Below are positions 9,317 through 17,144 of a stretch of DNA of 64,000 nucleotides, piece after piece. The translations under genes and the position numbers were made by a program. The number at the start of each line of letters is the position of its first letter. The first letter of the stretch is position 1. A model generated the notes under the pieces. It did no database searches. It was given only the letters and a program-made list of their open reading frames with translations, and had not been told where the DNA came from. This DNA is from Pseudomonadota bacterium (GTDB lineage Bacteria; Desulfobacterota; Binatia; Binatales; Binataceae): NCBI GenBank assembly GCA_021324855.1, contig JAJPIG010000015.1:310001-374000 (forward strand), in the 5' to 3' direction.

Positions 9317-9586
9317 ATGAGCGTAACGCTGGTCGCCTTCATCCGCGGGTTTCTCAAGGCCCGGGCCCAGGCGGAAGAAATCGGATTGGAAACTCGACGC
9401 GGTCAGAAGATCTTGGCCATCGTGCTGGGGCTGCTGTTGTGCGTCGGCGTCGCGCTGCTGGTCTACGGTACCGTGGCTGAAACTGATTCCCTCGCGATTC
9501 TCGGCTACTGCATCGTGCTGCCGGTCTTCTTCGCGCTGATGGTGAATCTCGGGATGCTGTTTGCCTGGTCGGATCGGAACAAGTAG
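9317..9586 (+). CDS. Small two-helix membrane protein, unknown
   Basis: An 89-residue protein I do not recognise. It has a basic amphipathic N-terminus followed by two hydrophobic helices at about residues 31-50 and 57-82, and ends in WSDRNK. It is probably an inner-membrane protein. A 13-base direct repeat (9280-9292 and 9303-9315) lies immediately upstream, and a strong hairpin follows 13 bases after the stop. There is no obvious ribosome site. Compositional regularity supports a real gene, but no function can be offered. Confidence 0.55.
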   Translation: MSVTLVAFIRGFLKARAQAEEIGLETRRGQKILAIVLGLLLCVGVALLVYGTVAETDSLAILGYCIVLPVFFALMVNLGMLFAWSDRNK

Positions 9587-9598
9587 GCGAAACATTAG

Positions 9599-9626
9599 GC
9601 CGGCGGCCCCCCTCCTGGCCGCCGGC
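9599..9626 (+). terminator. GC-rich hairpin after small membrane gene
   Basis: A perfect 10-base stem (9599-9608 with 9617-9626) around an 8-base loop, starting 13 bases after the preceding stop codon. No T-run follows, so it is either a factor-dependent end or a 3' stabilising hairpin. Confidence 0.5.
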
Positions 9627-9777
9627 GAAGAACTCGTCGGTCATTGGGCGGTATCGCGCTACTAGTGCCGCCTACGCACTCCAAGCGCGAGCAGGAACAA
9701 ACAGGCCGCTACGGCAATCAATAGACAGCAAATGCGCCGAAGTCAAATCGTGTCGCGGGCCTGTATCGTCGTTTTGG

Positions 9778-10000
9778 TCACTGCGCCAAGCGATTTTTGC
9801 TTCGCGGGCTGAAGTCGAACGCGTGCAGAAGATCATTTGCCATCCAGTCGCGCATTCCGGTCGGATGTATCCGGAAACGCTCCTCCATGAACCTGATCAG
9901 TGATGAAAAATCCGCCTGCTAATGAATGAAAGATGAAGCCGTGACGCGTGAGTGGCGAGATAATCAGCAGCGGAACCCGGAAATTATTACCTCGTCGACC
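9778..10000 (-). pseudogene. Decayed 3' end of a phosphoesterase (phospholipase C/acid phosphatase family) gene
   Basis: No intact gene lies in this 600-base gap, but translation of the minus strand shows a broken coding remnant. One frame gives RVPLLIISPLTRHGFIFHS, the late motif of PF04185 phosphoesterases. After a frame change near a run of T, a second frame continues SLIRFMEERFRIHPTG, then NDLLHAFDFSP, then a stop at 9778-9780. These blocks occur in this order in the C-terminal part of that family. The N-terminal catalytic part is missing. Further left (about 9660-9730), another minus-strand frame gives a short hydrophobic helix ending RRR, possibly the old C-terminal membrane tail. Confidence 0.6.
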
Positions 10001-10240
10001 TTGGCCATCGTGCGATACGGCATAACAAACTCACAACGTTCGACAAGCAGCGGTGCTGAGCGATGGCGACTGTATCCAATCGCGCCAAAATCGAAGGGAT
10101 GAGAGATAATGAGCGGAGGATACGAACTTTATTCTTATTTATTCTATAGCAGCTAATTTCTATCAACTTGGAATAAATATTGCTTGATTCACCGCCGGAA
10201 GAGACCGAAAGAAGACCGAAAACCCAACGGAGCGGGGGTC
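10001..10240. other. AT-rich promoter-containing leader of REC-HPt gene
   Basis: No gene is visible here. The stretch at about 10115-10183 is strongly AT-rich against a GC-rich background, with several TAT/AAT-type -10-like sequences. It probably holds the promoter for the response-regulator gene. An in-frame TTG at 10184 could extend that gene, but the ATG at 10241 follows GGAGCGGGGG and is preferred. Confidence 0.4.
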
Positions 10241-11053
10241 ATGCAGGTTTCTGAATCAGAAGCAGCCGGGGTGAATCGAAGTCCAATTCCGAAACAGCCC
10301 ATCCTCGTCGCCGAGGATAATCCGATCGCGCGCAAGCTTGCCGTTCGACAACTGGAGCGCCTCGGCTATCGGGTCGATCAGGCGGCCGACGGACGCGAAG
10401 TCGTCGAGGCGATAAAGCGCGAGAACTATGGGGTCATCCTGATGGATTGCGAGATGCCCGGGATGAACGGGTATCAGGCGACCCGCGAGATTCGCCGGAT
10501 GGAGGGCGCGGCGCGGCATACCAGGATCATCGCGCTCACGGCGCATGAAACCGAAAGCGAACACGAGAAATGCCGAGCGGCAGGGATGGACGAATTTGCG
10601 ACCAAGCCTCTCAAGCCGGAATCGCTCGCCCGAATCCTCGAGCAGGCGCAGTCGGCGCCGTCGGCGGGCGTAGCCGCCTCGACGGATGCGAATGATGAGC
10701 CTCGACTCGATCGCGAGATGCTCGCGGAGCTGCGCGACGATCAGGAATTGCTGGATGATCTGATCGACGCTTTTGTCAACAAGCTTCCTGATCGCATCGC
10801 CCAGCTCGCTGACGAATTCGCCCGCGGCGATCTAAAAGCGGCCTCAATGAGCGCACACAGCCTTAAGGGTTCGGCGGCCAACCTGGGCGCGAAACGGATG
10901 CGCTCGATCTGCGCGACGCTTGACATGATGGCGCGCAATAGGGCAGTCGAGAATGTCGCGTCGATCCTCGATGAGCTGCGCGCCGAATATCGCCAGGTCA
11001 GCATCGCGCTGGCCGCTGAGCACAGCGCTCCGACCGAGGACGTCGAGGCATAG
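10241..11053 (+). CDS. Response regulator receiver + HPt phosphotransfer protein
   Basis: A 270-residue cytoplasmic signalling protein. Residues about 19-137 are a receiver domain with the acidic pair E25/D26, phospho-acceptor D69 (LMDCEMPG), T100 and K122. Residues about 158-255 are a histidine-phosphotransfer domain with H206 in AHSLKGSAANLG. There is no kinase or DNA-binding domain, so it resembles the detached C-terminal half of a hybrid sensor kinase. It would relay phosphate between an unlinked kinase and another regulator. No partner kinase lies in the window. Confidence 0.88.
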   Translation: MQVSESEAAGVNRSPIPKQPILVAEDNPIARKLAVRQLERLGYRVDQAADGREVVEAIKRENYGVILMDCEMPGMNGYQATREIRRMEGAARHTRIIALTAHETESEHEKCRAAGMDEFATKPLKPESLARILEQAQSAPSAGVAASTDANDEPRLDREMLAELRDDQELLDDLIDAFVNKLPDRIAQLADEFARGDLKAASMSAHSLKGSAANLGAKRMRSICATLDMMARNRAVENVASILDELRAEYRQVSIALAAEHSAPTEDVEA

Positions 11054-11085
11054 CGGAGTTCGCCGAGTGCGCGGGCTCCTCGGCG

Positions 11086-11616
11086 ATGAGAGTTTTCGAT
11101 CGCATCGAAGAGATAGAGCCGGCGGCTCAGGAGCGAGCGGTTAGTCTCGCCGACTGGGTCGCATTGTTGGGATTCGTCGCGCTCTGCGTCGGCGCGGCGG
11201 CGGGCGGCGGCCTGCTGACGCTACCCGGCCTCGGAACGTGGTACCGCGGGCTTCACAAGCCGGGATGGACGCCGCCCTTTTGGTTTTTCGGTCCTACCTG
11301 GAGCGCGTTTTACCTCATGATGGCACTGGCGGCGTGGCTGGTATGGCGCCGGCGCGACCGGCATCGCGTGGTCGTGCCGCTCCTGCTCTTCGTCTATCAG
11401 CTCATCCTGAATGTCGCGTGGCCGGGGGTCTTCTTCTCGCTGCGTAATCCCGCACTGGCCGCAGCCGAAGTGATTTTGCTGTGGTTCTCGATCATGATTA
11501 CCGTCATAGCCTTCCGCAGTATCAGCGCGGCGGCGGCGCTATTGATGGAACTCTACCTGGTATGGGTGACGTTCGCGGCGGCGCTGACGGTTGCGATTTG
11601 GCGTCTTAACGCTTGA
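11086..11616 (+). CDS. tspO: TspO/MBR-family membrane protein
   Basis: A 176-residue inner-membrane protein with five predicted helices. The family signature is clear: WYRGLHKPGWTPP near residues 47-59, then FGPTW, and LNVAW near residue 106. TspO binds tetrapyrroles, sterols or related ligands and is linked to stress and light or oxygen regulation in bacteria. It starts 32 bases after the REC-HPt gene and could share its transcript. The first 20 residues are an extra acidic tail. Confidence 0.9.
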   Translation: MRVFDRIEEIEPAAQERAVSLADWVALLGFVALCVGAAAGGGLLTLPGLGTWYRGLHKPGWTPPFWFFGPTWSAFYLMMALAAWLVWRRRDRHRVVVPLLLFVYQLILNVAWPGVFFSLRNPALAAAEVILLWFSIMITVIAFRSISAAAALLMELYLVWVTFAAALTVAIWRLNA

Positions 11617-11643
11617 TCAGTTTCAGCAAGTCACCTGGGCCGA

Positions 11644-12525
11644 TTACGACGGGCGGCGTGATTTCTCGCCTGCCGCAAGATGAAGCTCAGCGACGGGATT
11701 CCGGCCCGACATCCAGTTCTGATTGCGCTTGAAGACTTCCATGTCATGGCCGGGCACGATCCGCGGCAGCTTGTCGCCGACGATCGCCTTCATCTTTTCG
11801 AACTGCTGCAGCACGCGCCACGGATTTCCCTGGATGTAACCCGCGGGCCACATCTTTTCGATGTTCACGTACCAGTAGACACAGTCGCCAGCGATGATAT
11901 GCGGGCCGGACGCGGTTTCGATCTCGACCCACTGGGAGCCGAAGGTGTGCGATTCCGAAGCCAGCCGGCAAGTGACGCCCGGCGCGACTTCGCGATCGCC
12001 CTCGAGCAGCGTGACGCGGCCGTCCGCGATCGTCTTGTCGAAGTCGTCGAAGTTGCTCCAGTTCATCGATGAGAGCGCCCACGACCCCGGACCATTGGCG
12101 CTGATTACTTCGCCGGCGCGCACTTTTTTCCAGCCTTCGTACTCCTCGCGCTGAACGTAGACGCGCGCCTTCGGGAACGAGACCACGTTGCCGCAATGGT
12201 CCGCGTGCATATGGGTCAGGATGACGGTGTCGACCTCCTCGGGACGAAAGCCGATCTTGCCGAGCACCATGTCGGGCCATTCGATGTCCGTGAAGAGATC
12301 GCTCAGCGTGCCTTCGGCGGCGGCAAAGCCCGTCACGCCGAAGCCAGTGTCAATCGCGATTACGCGGCGCTGTTTGGTTCCGGGCGCCGAGACCGCGAGC
12401 GAGTAGAGCATCGGAATCTCAAACATCCCGGTGTTGCTCGCGATCGGCGAGCCACCCATGAAATCGCCGGAGACCTTGGTCCGCGCGTAGCCGAGCACCC
12501 AGATCGAGTAATCGTTCCCCGCCAT
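11644..12525 (-). CDS. Metallo-beta-lactamase-fold hydrolase (lactonase-like)
   Basis: A 293-residue enzyme with the dinuclear zinc motif THMHADH near residues 116-122. Later metal ligands lie in SESH, IAGD and PGHD contexts. The overall pattern is like N-acyl-homoserine lactonases and other small lactone or ester hydrolases. The ATG at 12525 follows an AGGAG site; an upstream extension reads as low-complexity shadow. It is the last gene of the minus-strand operon with the AmnA/AmnB-like dioxygenase. A job hydrolysing a lactone or ester ring-cleavage intermediate is plausible inference, as is quorum quenching. Confidence 0.82.
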   Translation of the reverse strand: MAGNDYSIWVLGYARTKVSGDFMGGSPIASNTGMFEIPMLYSLAVSAPGTKQRRVIAIDTGFGVTGFAAAEGTLSDLFTDIEWPDMVLGKIGFRPEEVDTVILTHMHADHCGNVVSFPKARVYVQREEYEGWKKVRAGEVISANGPGSWALSSMNWSNFDDFDKTIADGRVTLLEGDREVAPGVTCRLASESHTFGSQWVEIETASGPHIIAGDCVYWYVNIEKMWPAGYIQGNPWRVLQQFEKMKAIVGDKLPRIVPGHDMEVFKRNQNWMSGRNPVAELHLAAGEKSRRPS

Positions 12526-12557
12526 CGAAAAATTCTCCTGAGGACAGACCGGCCGAA

Positions 12558-13379
12558 TCAGACCGCAAACTCGACCACTGCCGCGCCGCTTCCCCAAATG
12601 GGACCGTAGGCGAGCACCTTGCCCTTCGCGGTTTCGGAGCCGAGTGCACCGAGCAGCCAGTAGAAGGCCTTGAACTGCATGTCGGCTCCCGTCTTTCGCG
12701 CGTAGTCTGGCGCCGCGTCCATTGCGGTTGCGCACTTGCCCTGCGCGATTAGATCGAGCATGCGGCGATTCTCAGCGTCATCGACGTCCCCGACGATCCG
12801 ATCCTCGTTGTCTTTGATGTCCTTGGTGAACCAATGGCCCGATAATCCCGTGCACGCTATCACTGCCGCACGCCGTCCGAGCGCGCGCACCGCATCGCCG
12901 ACCGCCTTCCCGAGCTTCAGCTCCTCGTCGCGGCCGGCGTAGATGTTGCACGACATCCCAACTACCGGCAGCTCATGCTTGGGATCGAAGAAGTCGAGCG
13001 TCACCAGCATCCCGGTGTCGACCGGGAAGCCTTCGTAATCGACCGGACGCACCTGCAATCCAGCAGCGTTGCTCAGCTCGATCGTGCGCCTGGCTAGCTC
13101 GAGATCAGTGCGGAAGTCGTAGGGAAGATCGCCAAGGTCATACCAGTTCTCGTCGACGTGGACTCCCTTGGGGTTCGGCCGGGTCTGCACCAGGTGGCCG
13201 AGCACGGAAATCCATTGCGTGCTGAAAATCACCAGCACATCAGGACGCGCCGCGCGCGCATTCGCACCGGCCGTGCGAAACGCATTGCGCAGCTCGGCGC
13301 GGCTCGTCGAGTCTCGCGGCAGCACGAGATGCGGCAGGCCGGGGACGATGTAGCCGCCGACGATTTGCCCGTCAGGCAT
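12558..13379 (-). CDS. LigB-family dioxygenase, non-catalytic (AmnA-like) subunit
   Basis: A 273-residue class III extradiol dioxygenase-fold protein. It aligns with its upstream neighbour around GYIVPGLPHLV and IFSTQWISV. The two metal-ligand histidines of the catalytic subunit are replaced here by G14 and Q55. That loss is what one expects of the alpha subunit of 2-aminophenol 1,6-dioxygenase, which is structural only. Its start overlaps the end of the catalytic gene by eight bases. It should form a heteromer with that protein. Substrate identity is inferred from family likeness. Confidence 0.78.
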   Translation of the reverse strand: MPDGQIVGGYIVPGLPHLVLPRDSTSRAELRNAFRTAGANARAARPDVLVIFSTQWISVLGHLVQTRPNPKGVHVDENWYDLGDLPYDFRTDLELARRTIELSNAAGLQVRPVDYEGFPVDTGMLVTLDFFDPKHELPVVGMSCNIYAGRDEELKLGKAVGDAVRALGRRAAVIACTGLSGHWFTKDIKDNEDRIVGDVDDAENRRMLDLIAQGKCATAMDAAPDYARKTGADMQFKAFYWLLGALGSETAKGKVLAYGPIWGSGAAVVEFAV

Positions 13380-14304
13380 GGGCGCGCATCTCCTGATGAC
13401 CGTTGCCGGCGGCGTCGCTCAGATCCCATTCGACGACTGCATTGCCTGTCGCGATGACGCTCCAGTAGCCGTGCACCTTGGCAGGGATGGTCGGAAAATC
13501 CATCGCGGCAAGCATCCAGAAGAGCCCGCCCGATTTGACCTCGGCGCTGGTTGCATCGATGAACTCCGGCAGCACCTTCAAAAGCTCGTCCATCCTGCCT
13601 TCGCGCATCAACTGCAGCACCCGCATATCCCACAGGTAGTTGGTGTGGCTGAAAACGTGTTCCTTGCTCATGTCTTCGGGAAGCGAAGGGTCCGGCTCGC
13701 GATCGAAATGGAAGTGCGAGAGCGTGTTGCTGGCGGCGAGCACGGCGCGCCGTCCGCTCTTCTCGATAGCGCGTCGCGTCGCGCGTCCGAGCTTGAACAT
13801 CTCTTCGATCCCGACGCCCAGCGAGAAATAGTATGGCGAGTTGTTCGCCGAGAGGCTGACGATCGGGATATCCCAGTCAGGGTTGAGCATGTGCGCGGTG
13901 ACGATGGTGCCGTAGTCGAGCCGGAAGTTGGGATTGGTCATCTTCCTCGCGGTCAGACCTTCGCCGATCGCCTCGTCGTAGATCGCGTCGGCCATCTCGC
14001 AATCTATCGCAGTATCGAAGTTGTAGCGGAACAGATGCGGAAAGATCGGATCGACCGAGAGGCCCTTGAGCCGCGGCACACGCGTGATGTGATGGCCTAC
14101 GAGCGTCATCCAGTGCGGAGTGTGGATAAGGATCACGTCCGGCTTCTGCGCTTTAATTTTTGCGCGGCAATTGTCGTAGGCCCAACGCAGCACTTCCCAT
14201 CCGCCCGTAGAGCGCGGAATGTTCTGTGGCGGGTTCTCGCCGTAAACCAGATGGGGAGGATGCGGCGCAATGTAACCGCTGACTATCTTGCCCTTGCCGG
14301 CCAT
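13372..14304 (-). CDS. LigB-family extradiol dioxygenase, catalytic (AmnB-like) subunit
   Basis: A 310-residue iron(II) ring-cleaving dioxygenase. The APHPPHLVYGENPPQ start and HTPHW block closely match what I recall of 2-aminophenol 1,6-dioxygenase beta. Probable Fe ligands are H15, H64 and E255 (SAEVKSG). It would insert dioxygen next to the hydroxyl or amino carbon of an aminophenol- or catechol-like ring. The ATG at 14304 has a GGAGG site. It lies between a luciferase-like oxidoreductase gene (51 bases upstream) and its paired subunit. Family and catalytic residues are secure; whether the true substrate is 2-aminophenol, a catechol or a larger ring is open. Confidence 0.82.
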   Translation of the reverse strand: MAGKGKIVSGYIAPHPPHLVYGENPPQNIPRSTGGWEVLRWAYDNCRAKIKAQKPDVILIHTPHWMTLVGHHITRVPRLKGLSVDPIFPHLFRYNFDTAIDCEMADAIYDEAIGEGLTARKMTNPNFRLDYGTIVTAHMLNPDWDIPIVSLSANNSPYYFSLGVGIEEMFKLGRATRRAIEKSGRRAVLAASNTLSHFHFDREPDPSLPEDMSKEHVFSHTNYLWDMRVLQLMREGRMDELLKVLPEFIDATSAEVKSGGLFWMLAAMDFPTIPAKVHGYWSVIATGNAVVEWDLSDAAGNGHQEMRAHA

Positions 14305-14355
14305 GATGTTTGCCTCCGATAGATTTTCAGAGCGGGCATCACGATATTCGCGCAT

Positions 14356-15273
14356 CTACTGGACCGCACGCAACTGCTCCATCTGCTCGAACATTTTCTT
14401 GATGGTCATCCCGGGCGTGAAGCCCAGCTCGAAAAACAGGTGATCGACTCCGTGTTCGCGCGCCGCCCTCACATCGGCCTTCACCTGCTCGAAAGTGCCG
14501 TCGAAGATGCGCCCGTTGGCGGGCCGCGGATGCTCGGCGAGGTCGACATGCGCGCGCATCACGACCTTTAGCTTTTCAGCCTCGCGTCCGGCCGATTTCG
14601 CGGTCTCGCGAATGAACGCCCAGTGCCGATCGAATGCCTCCCAACTCTCCGGGTTGGGCGGCTGCCATCCGTCGCAATAGAGCGCCGCGCGGCGCATCGC
14701 CTTCTCCGTGAACGCCGCCTGATAGATAGGCGGATGCGGCTTCTGGATCGGCTTCGGCCCGATCTTGCTGGGCGCGATTTGATAATACTTGCCGTGGAAT
14801 TCGACGGTCTCCTGCGTCCAGATCGCGACCATCGCCTGCAACACCTCGACCATCCGGGCCTCCAGCCCGCGTTTCGTCATCCCGCAGGCCTCGTACTCGT
14901 CGCTGGACCATCCGATGCCGATTCCGCAGATGACGCGTCCGTTCGAGAGGACATCGAGCGTGGCGAGCCGGCGCGCGAGCAGCAACGGGCCGTGATATGG
15001 CCCCACGACGACGCTGGTGCCGAGCTGGACGCGACGGGTGAGCGGCGCGACGAAGGTCAGCGTCTCGATTGCGTCGAAGATTCGTTGATAGACCGCCGGC
15101 AGCCGTCCGTCGGGCGTGTCGCTGTAGGGCTCGCGCGGGTTGAGCGGCCACATCAGGCGCTCGTTGGTCCAGAGCGAATCGTAGCCGAGCTTTTCGGCGG
15201 CCTCGGCGAAGCGCGCGATCGACTCCGGGCCAGCCTCATCGCCCATCTGCGGGAGACAGATTCCGAGCTTCAT
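14356..15273 (-). CDS. LLM-class flavin/F420-dependent oxidoreductase
   Basis: A 305-residue luciferase-like monooxygenase-fold protein. The TIM-barrel landmarks are present: MKLGICLPQ start, RVQLGTSVVV near residue 83, GIGIGWSSDEYEACG near 118-131, and the PPIYQAAF block near 183. The GxGxGW-E pattern is typical of probable F420-dependent members. It would oxidise or hydroxylate an organic substrate in the cytoplasm. It sits 21 bases downstream of a second LLM gene and just before the AmnB-like gene, so it belongs to the ring-degradation operon. A cofactor preference of F420 over FMN is only suggested. Confidence 0.85.
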   Translation of the reverse strand: MKLGICLPQMGDEAGPESIARFAEAAEKLGYDSLWTNERLMWPLNPREPYSDTPDGRLPAVYQRIFDAIETLTFVAPLTRRVQLGTSVVVGPYHGPLLLARRLATLDVLSNGRVICGIGIGWSSDEYEACGMTKRGLEARMVEVLQAMVAIWTQETVEFHGKYYQIAPSKIGPKPIQKPHPPIYQAAFTEKAMRRAALYCDGWQPPNPESWEAFDRHWAFIRETAKSAGREAEKLKVVMRAHVDLAEHPRPANGRIFDGTFEQVKADVRAAREHGVDHLFFELGFTPGMTIKKMFEQMEQLRAVQ

Positions 15274-15293
15274 AAGATCCTCTCGGCGTAGCG

Positions 15294-16367
15294 TCAGCGG
15301 CTAAGATGCGGCCGCACTTCGCGCGCAAACAGTTCCTGCGCGCGCGCCGCCTTCCACAATTCGATGTTCCCGTAGTGAGTGATGATCAACAGCTCGTCGA
15401 TATCGACCTGTTTCAGCAGCGCGCCGCATTGATCAAGCACCTTGCGCGGCGTGCCGACGAAAGCATAGTCCTCGTTGACAATCTGCTCGTAGGTGAGCCG
15501 CGGCAGCAGCTCCATCATGTCGCTCGCATAAAAGGCGTAGTTGCTGTTGAGCAGGCGTTGCTTGATCTCGGCGCTGCCGCGCAGCGTCGGCACCGCGCTC
15601 GAATTATAAGCGAAGAACTTTTTCAGCACCGCTTCGGATTCCGCGCGCAGGTTGCGGTCATCGTCGGTGATGTAGACGGCGCGGACGGCCGCGACTGTCG
15701 GCTTGGTGCCGTACTTCGCGCAGGCTTCGCGATAGCGATCGACGCCCGGTTTGAACGCCGCGACAGGCGCGGGGCCGCCGAACGCGAGCGCCCATCCCTT
15801 GCGCGCGCCGATCTCGAACGCTGCGCCGCTCGTCCCGACCATGTAGACCGGCGGATAGGGCTTCTGCACTGGCTTCGGCACCACCGCAACGTCCTTCATC
15901 TTGTAGAACCTGCCGTCGTACGAAAATCGATCGCGCGTCCAGGCAAGTTCGATGATATCGAGCGATTCCTCGTAGCGGCCCTGCGTCTCCTCCATCGGGA
16001 TGCCGGCCGGCGGATATTCCCAGGCATGGCCGCGGCCGACGCCGATATCGATCCGGCCGTTTGTGATGATGTCGGCGAAGGCGGCCTCGCTCGCGAACAC
16101 CGCCGGGTTACGCAGCGGCAGTGTATGGCAAAGCGTGCGGAAGCGGATGTTGCGGGTTCGTTGTGCGGCGGCGGAAAACAGCGCCAGCGGATTAGCCGAG
16201 ATGCTGAACTCCTGGAAGAAAAAATGCTCGATGACGCTAAAGATGTCGTAGCCGAGCTGGTCGGCATTCTCGATCAGCCGGACGACGTCCCATACGGTCT
16301 TGGTGTAATCGGCGTCGTAGCCGTTCTGGATCTCGCTGTAGATTCCGAAGCGCAAATTTTTCGCCAT
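15294..16367 (-). CDS. LLM-class flavin-dependent monooxygenase-like protein
   Basis: A 357-residue bacterial-luciferase-family protein. Landmarks are FGIYSEIQ at the start, HTLPLRNP near residue 84, RIDIGVGRGHAWEY near 108-121 and PPVYMVGTS near 181. Its closest look is to FMNH2-dependent monooxygenases such as alkanal or alkanesulphonate types. The ATG at 16367 is preferred over a GTG four codons upstream. It leads the run of enzymes LLM-LLM-AmnB-AmnA-MBL. Two different LLM enzymes in one operon suggest two successive oxidations or a two-component monooxygenase. Confidence 0.83.
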   Translation of the reverse strand: MAKNLRFGIYSEIQNGYDADYTKTVWDVVRLIENADQLGYDIFSVIEHFFFQEFSISANPLALFSAAAQRTRNIRFRTLCHTLPLRNPAVFASEAAFADIITNGRIDIGVGRGHAWEYPPAGIPMEETQGRYEESLDIIELAWTRDRFSYDGRFYKMKDVAVVPKPVQKPYPPVYMVGTSGAAFEIGARKGWALAFGGPAPVAAFKPGVDRYREACAKYGTKPTVAAVRAVYITDDDRNLRAESEAVLKKFFAYNSSAVPTLRGSAEIKQRLLNSNYAFYASDMMELLPRLTYEQIVNEDYAFVGTPRKVLDQCGALLKQVDIDELLIITHYGNIELWKAARAQELFAREVRPHLSR

Positions 16368-16461
16368 TCTAGGCCGCACCGTCCCTGTATATTGTTGCCC
16401 ACGCAGGGCGCGGGCATTCTAACATCACTTGCAGGATAACCCAGCAGGGCAACGATCCCCA

Positions 16462-16830
16462 CTAATGCGGCGCTACGGCGACGCAATTCCCCGGTCCCTC
16501 TTCGGCTTTGGTCTCCAGCAGGTCGGCGAGCGTGAGAGTATCCAGCAGGTCGCGATGGACCGCGGTGAGCCGGCCGATAAGCGCGCGGATGCGTAGGTCG
16601 GCGATCGACTCCATGCTGCCCGCCGTCATCGTACCAAGCGCGTCGCTCAGCCGAATTCCGGAAGGCGCGCGACTCAGCACCAGCCCGTGCCGACTGGCTT
16701 TGGGCTCGCCCCCTGCTTCGGTCGCGAACCCGTTGTCGCAGAGCCGCGCGATGATGGGCGCGATCGCCCCCTGAGCGACGCCGAGTTCAGCCGCGAGGCT
16801 GCCGACGGTCACCGGCAGCGCGCCGCGCAC
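16462..16830 (-). CDS. Rrf2-like winged-helix regulator, start uncertain
   Basis: At least 122 residues of a winged-helix regulator. SLAAELGVAQGAIAPIIARLCDNG is split here as the recognition helix pair, and the C-terminal LTLADLL is common in Rrf2 proteins. The same frame stays open upstream to a stop at 16912-16914 and adds residues like TSRAS...RYVAALDILLRLA. These are the usual first helix of the family. That stretch has no ATG, GTG or TTG, so translation begins at GTG 16830, at a CTG, or the gene has suffered a frameshift. An ATG at 16915 lies in another frame. It is probably the local regulator of the operon that follows. Confidence 0.6.
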   Translation of the reverse strand: MRGALPVTVGSLAAELGVAQGAIAPIIARLCDNGFATEAGGEPKASRHGLVLSRAPSGIRLSDALGTMTAGSMESIADLRIRALIGRLTAVHRDLLDTLTLADLLETKAEEGPGNCVAVAPH

Positions 16831-16911
16831 ATGCTGATCGGCCAGGCGGAGCAGGATGTCGAGCGCTGCAACATAGCGGAAACCGATAGATGCGCGAGAG
16901 GTCAGGAGCAG

Positions 16912-17144
16912 TCATGTTGCTGCGTCGCCAGTTGATATCGGGCATTTGCTGATGAATTCAGCAGTGCCCTCACCTGTTTCGCATTGCAATTAAGCAATTG
17001 TTGACATTTTTTTCAGCGGATGTTAACGAAACCGGCTAAACTTGTTTGGTCGCAAGCCGGGCAGTAACCAGCGAGATGGCCGCTTGGATCTCGCACAAAA
17101 AAGCCGGGGTGGAACGCCTCCGGAGGGGAAAGGAAGTAGGGGAG
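16912..17144. other. Divergent intergenic region with operator-like repeats
   Basis: Between the regulator (minus) and the DUF1329 gene (plus). It holds an ATTGC-aattaa-GCAAT inverted repeat at about 16983-16998, directly before TTGACA at 17001-17006. A good -10 at 17 bases is not evident (TAACGA at 17024). The layout suggests a regulated promoter, but this is weak. Confidence 0.3.
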
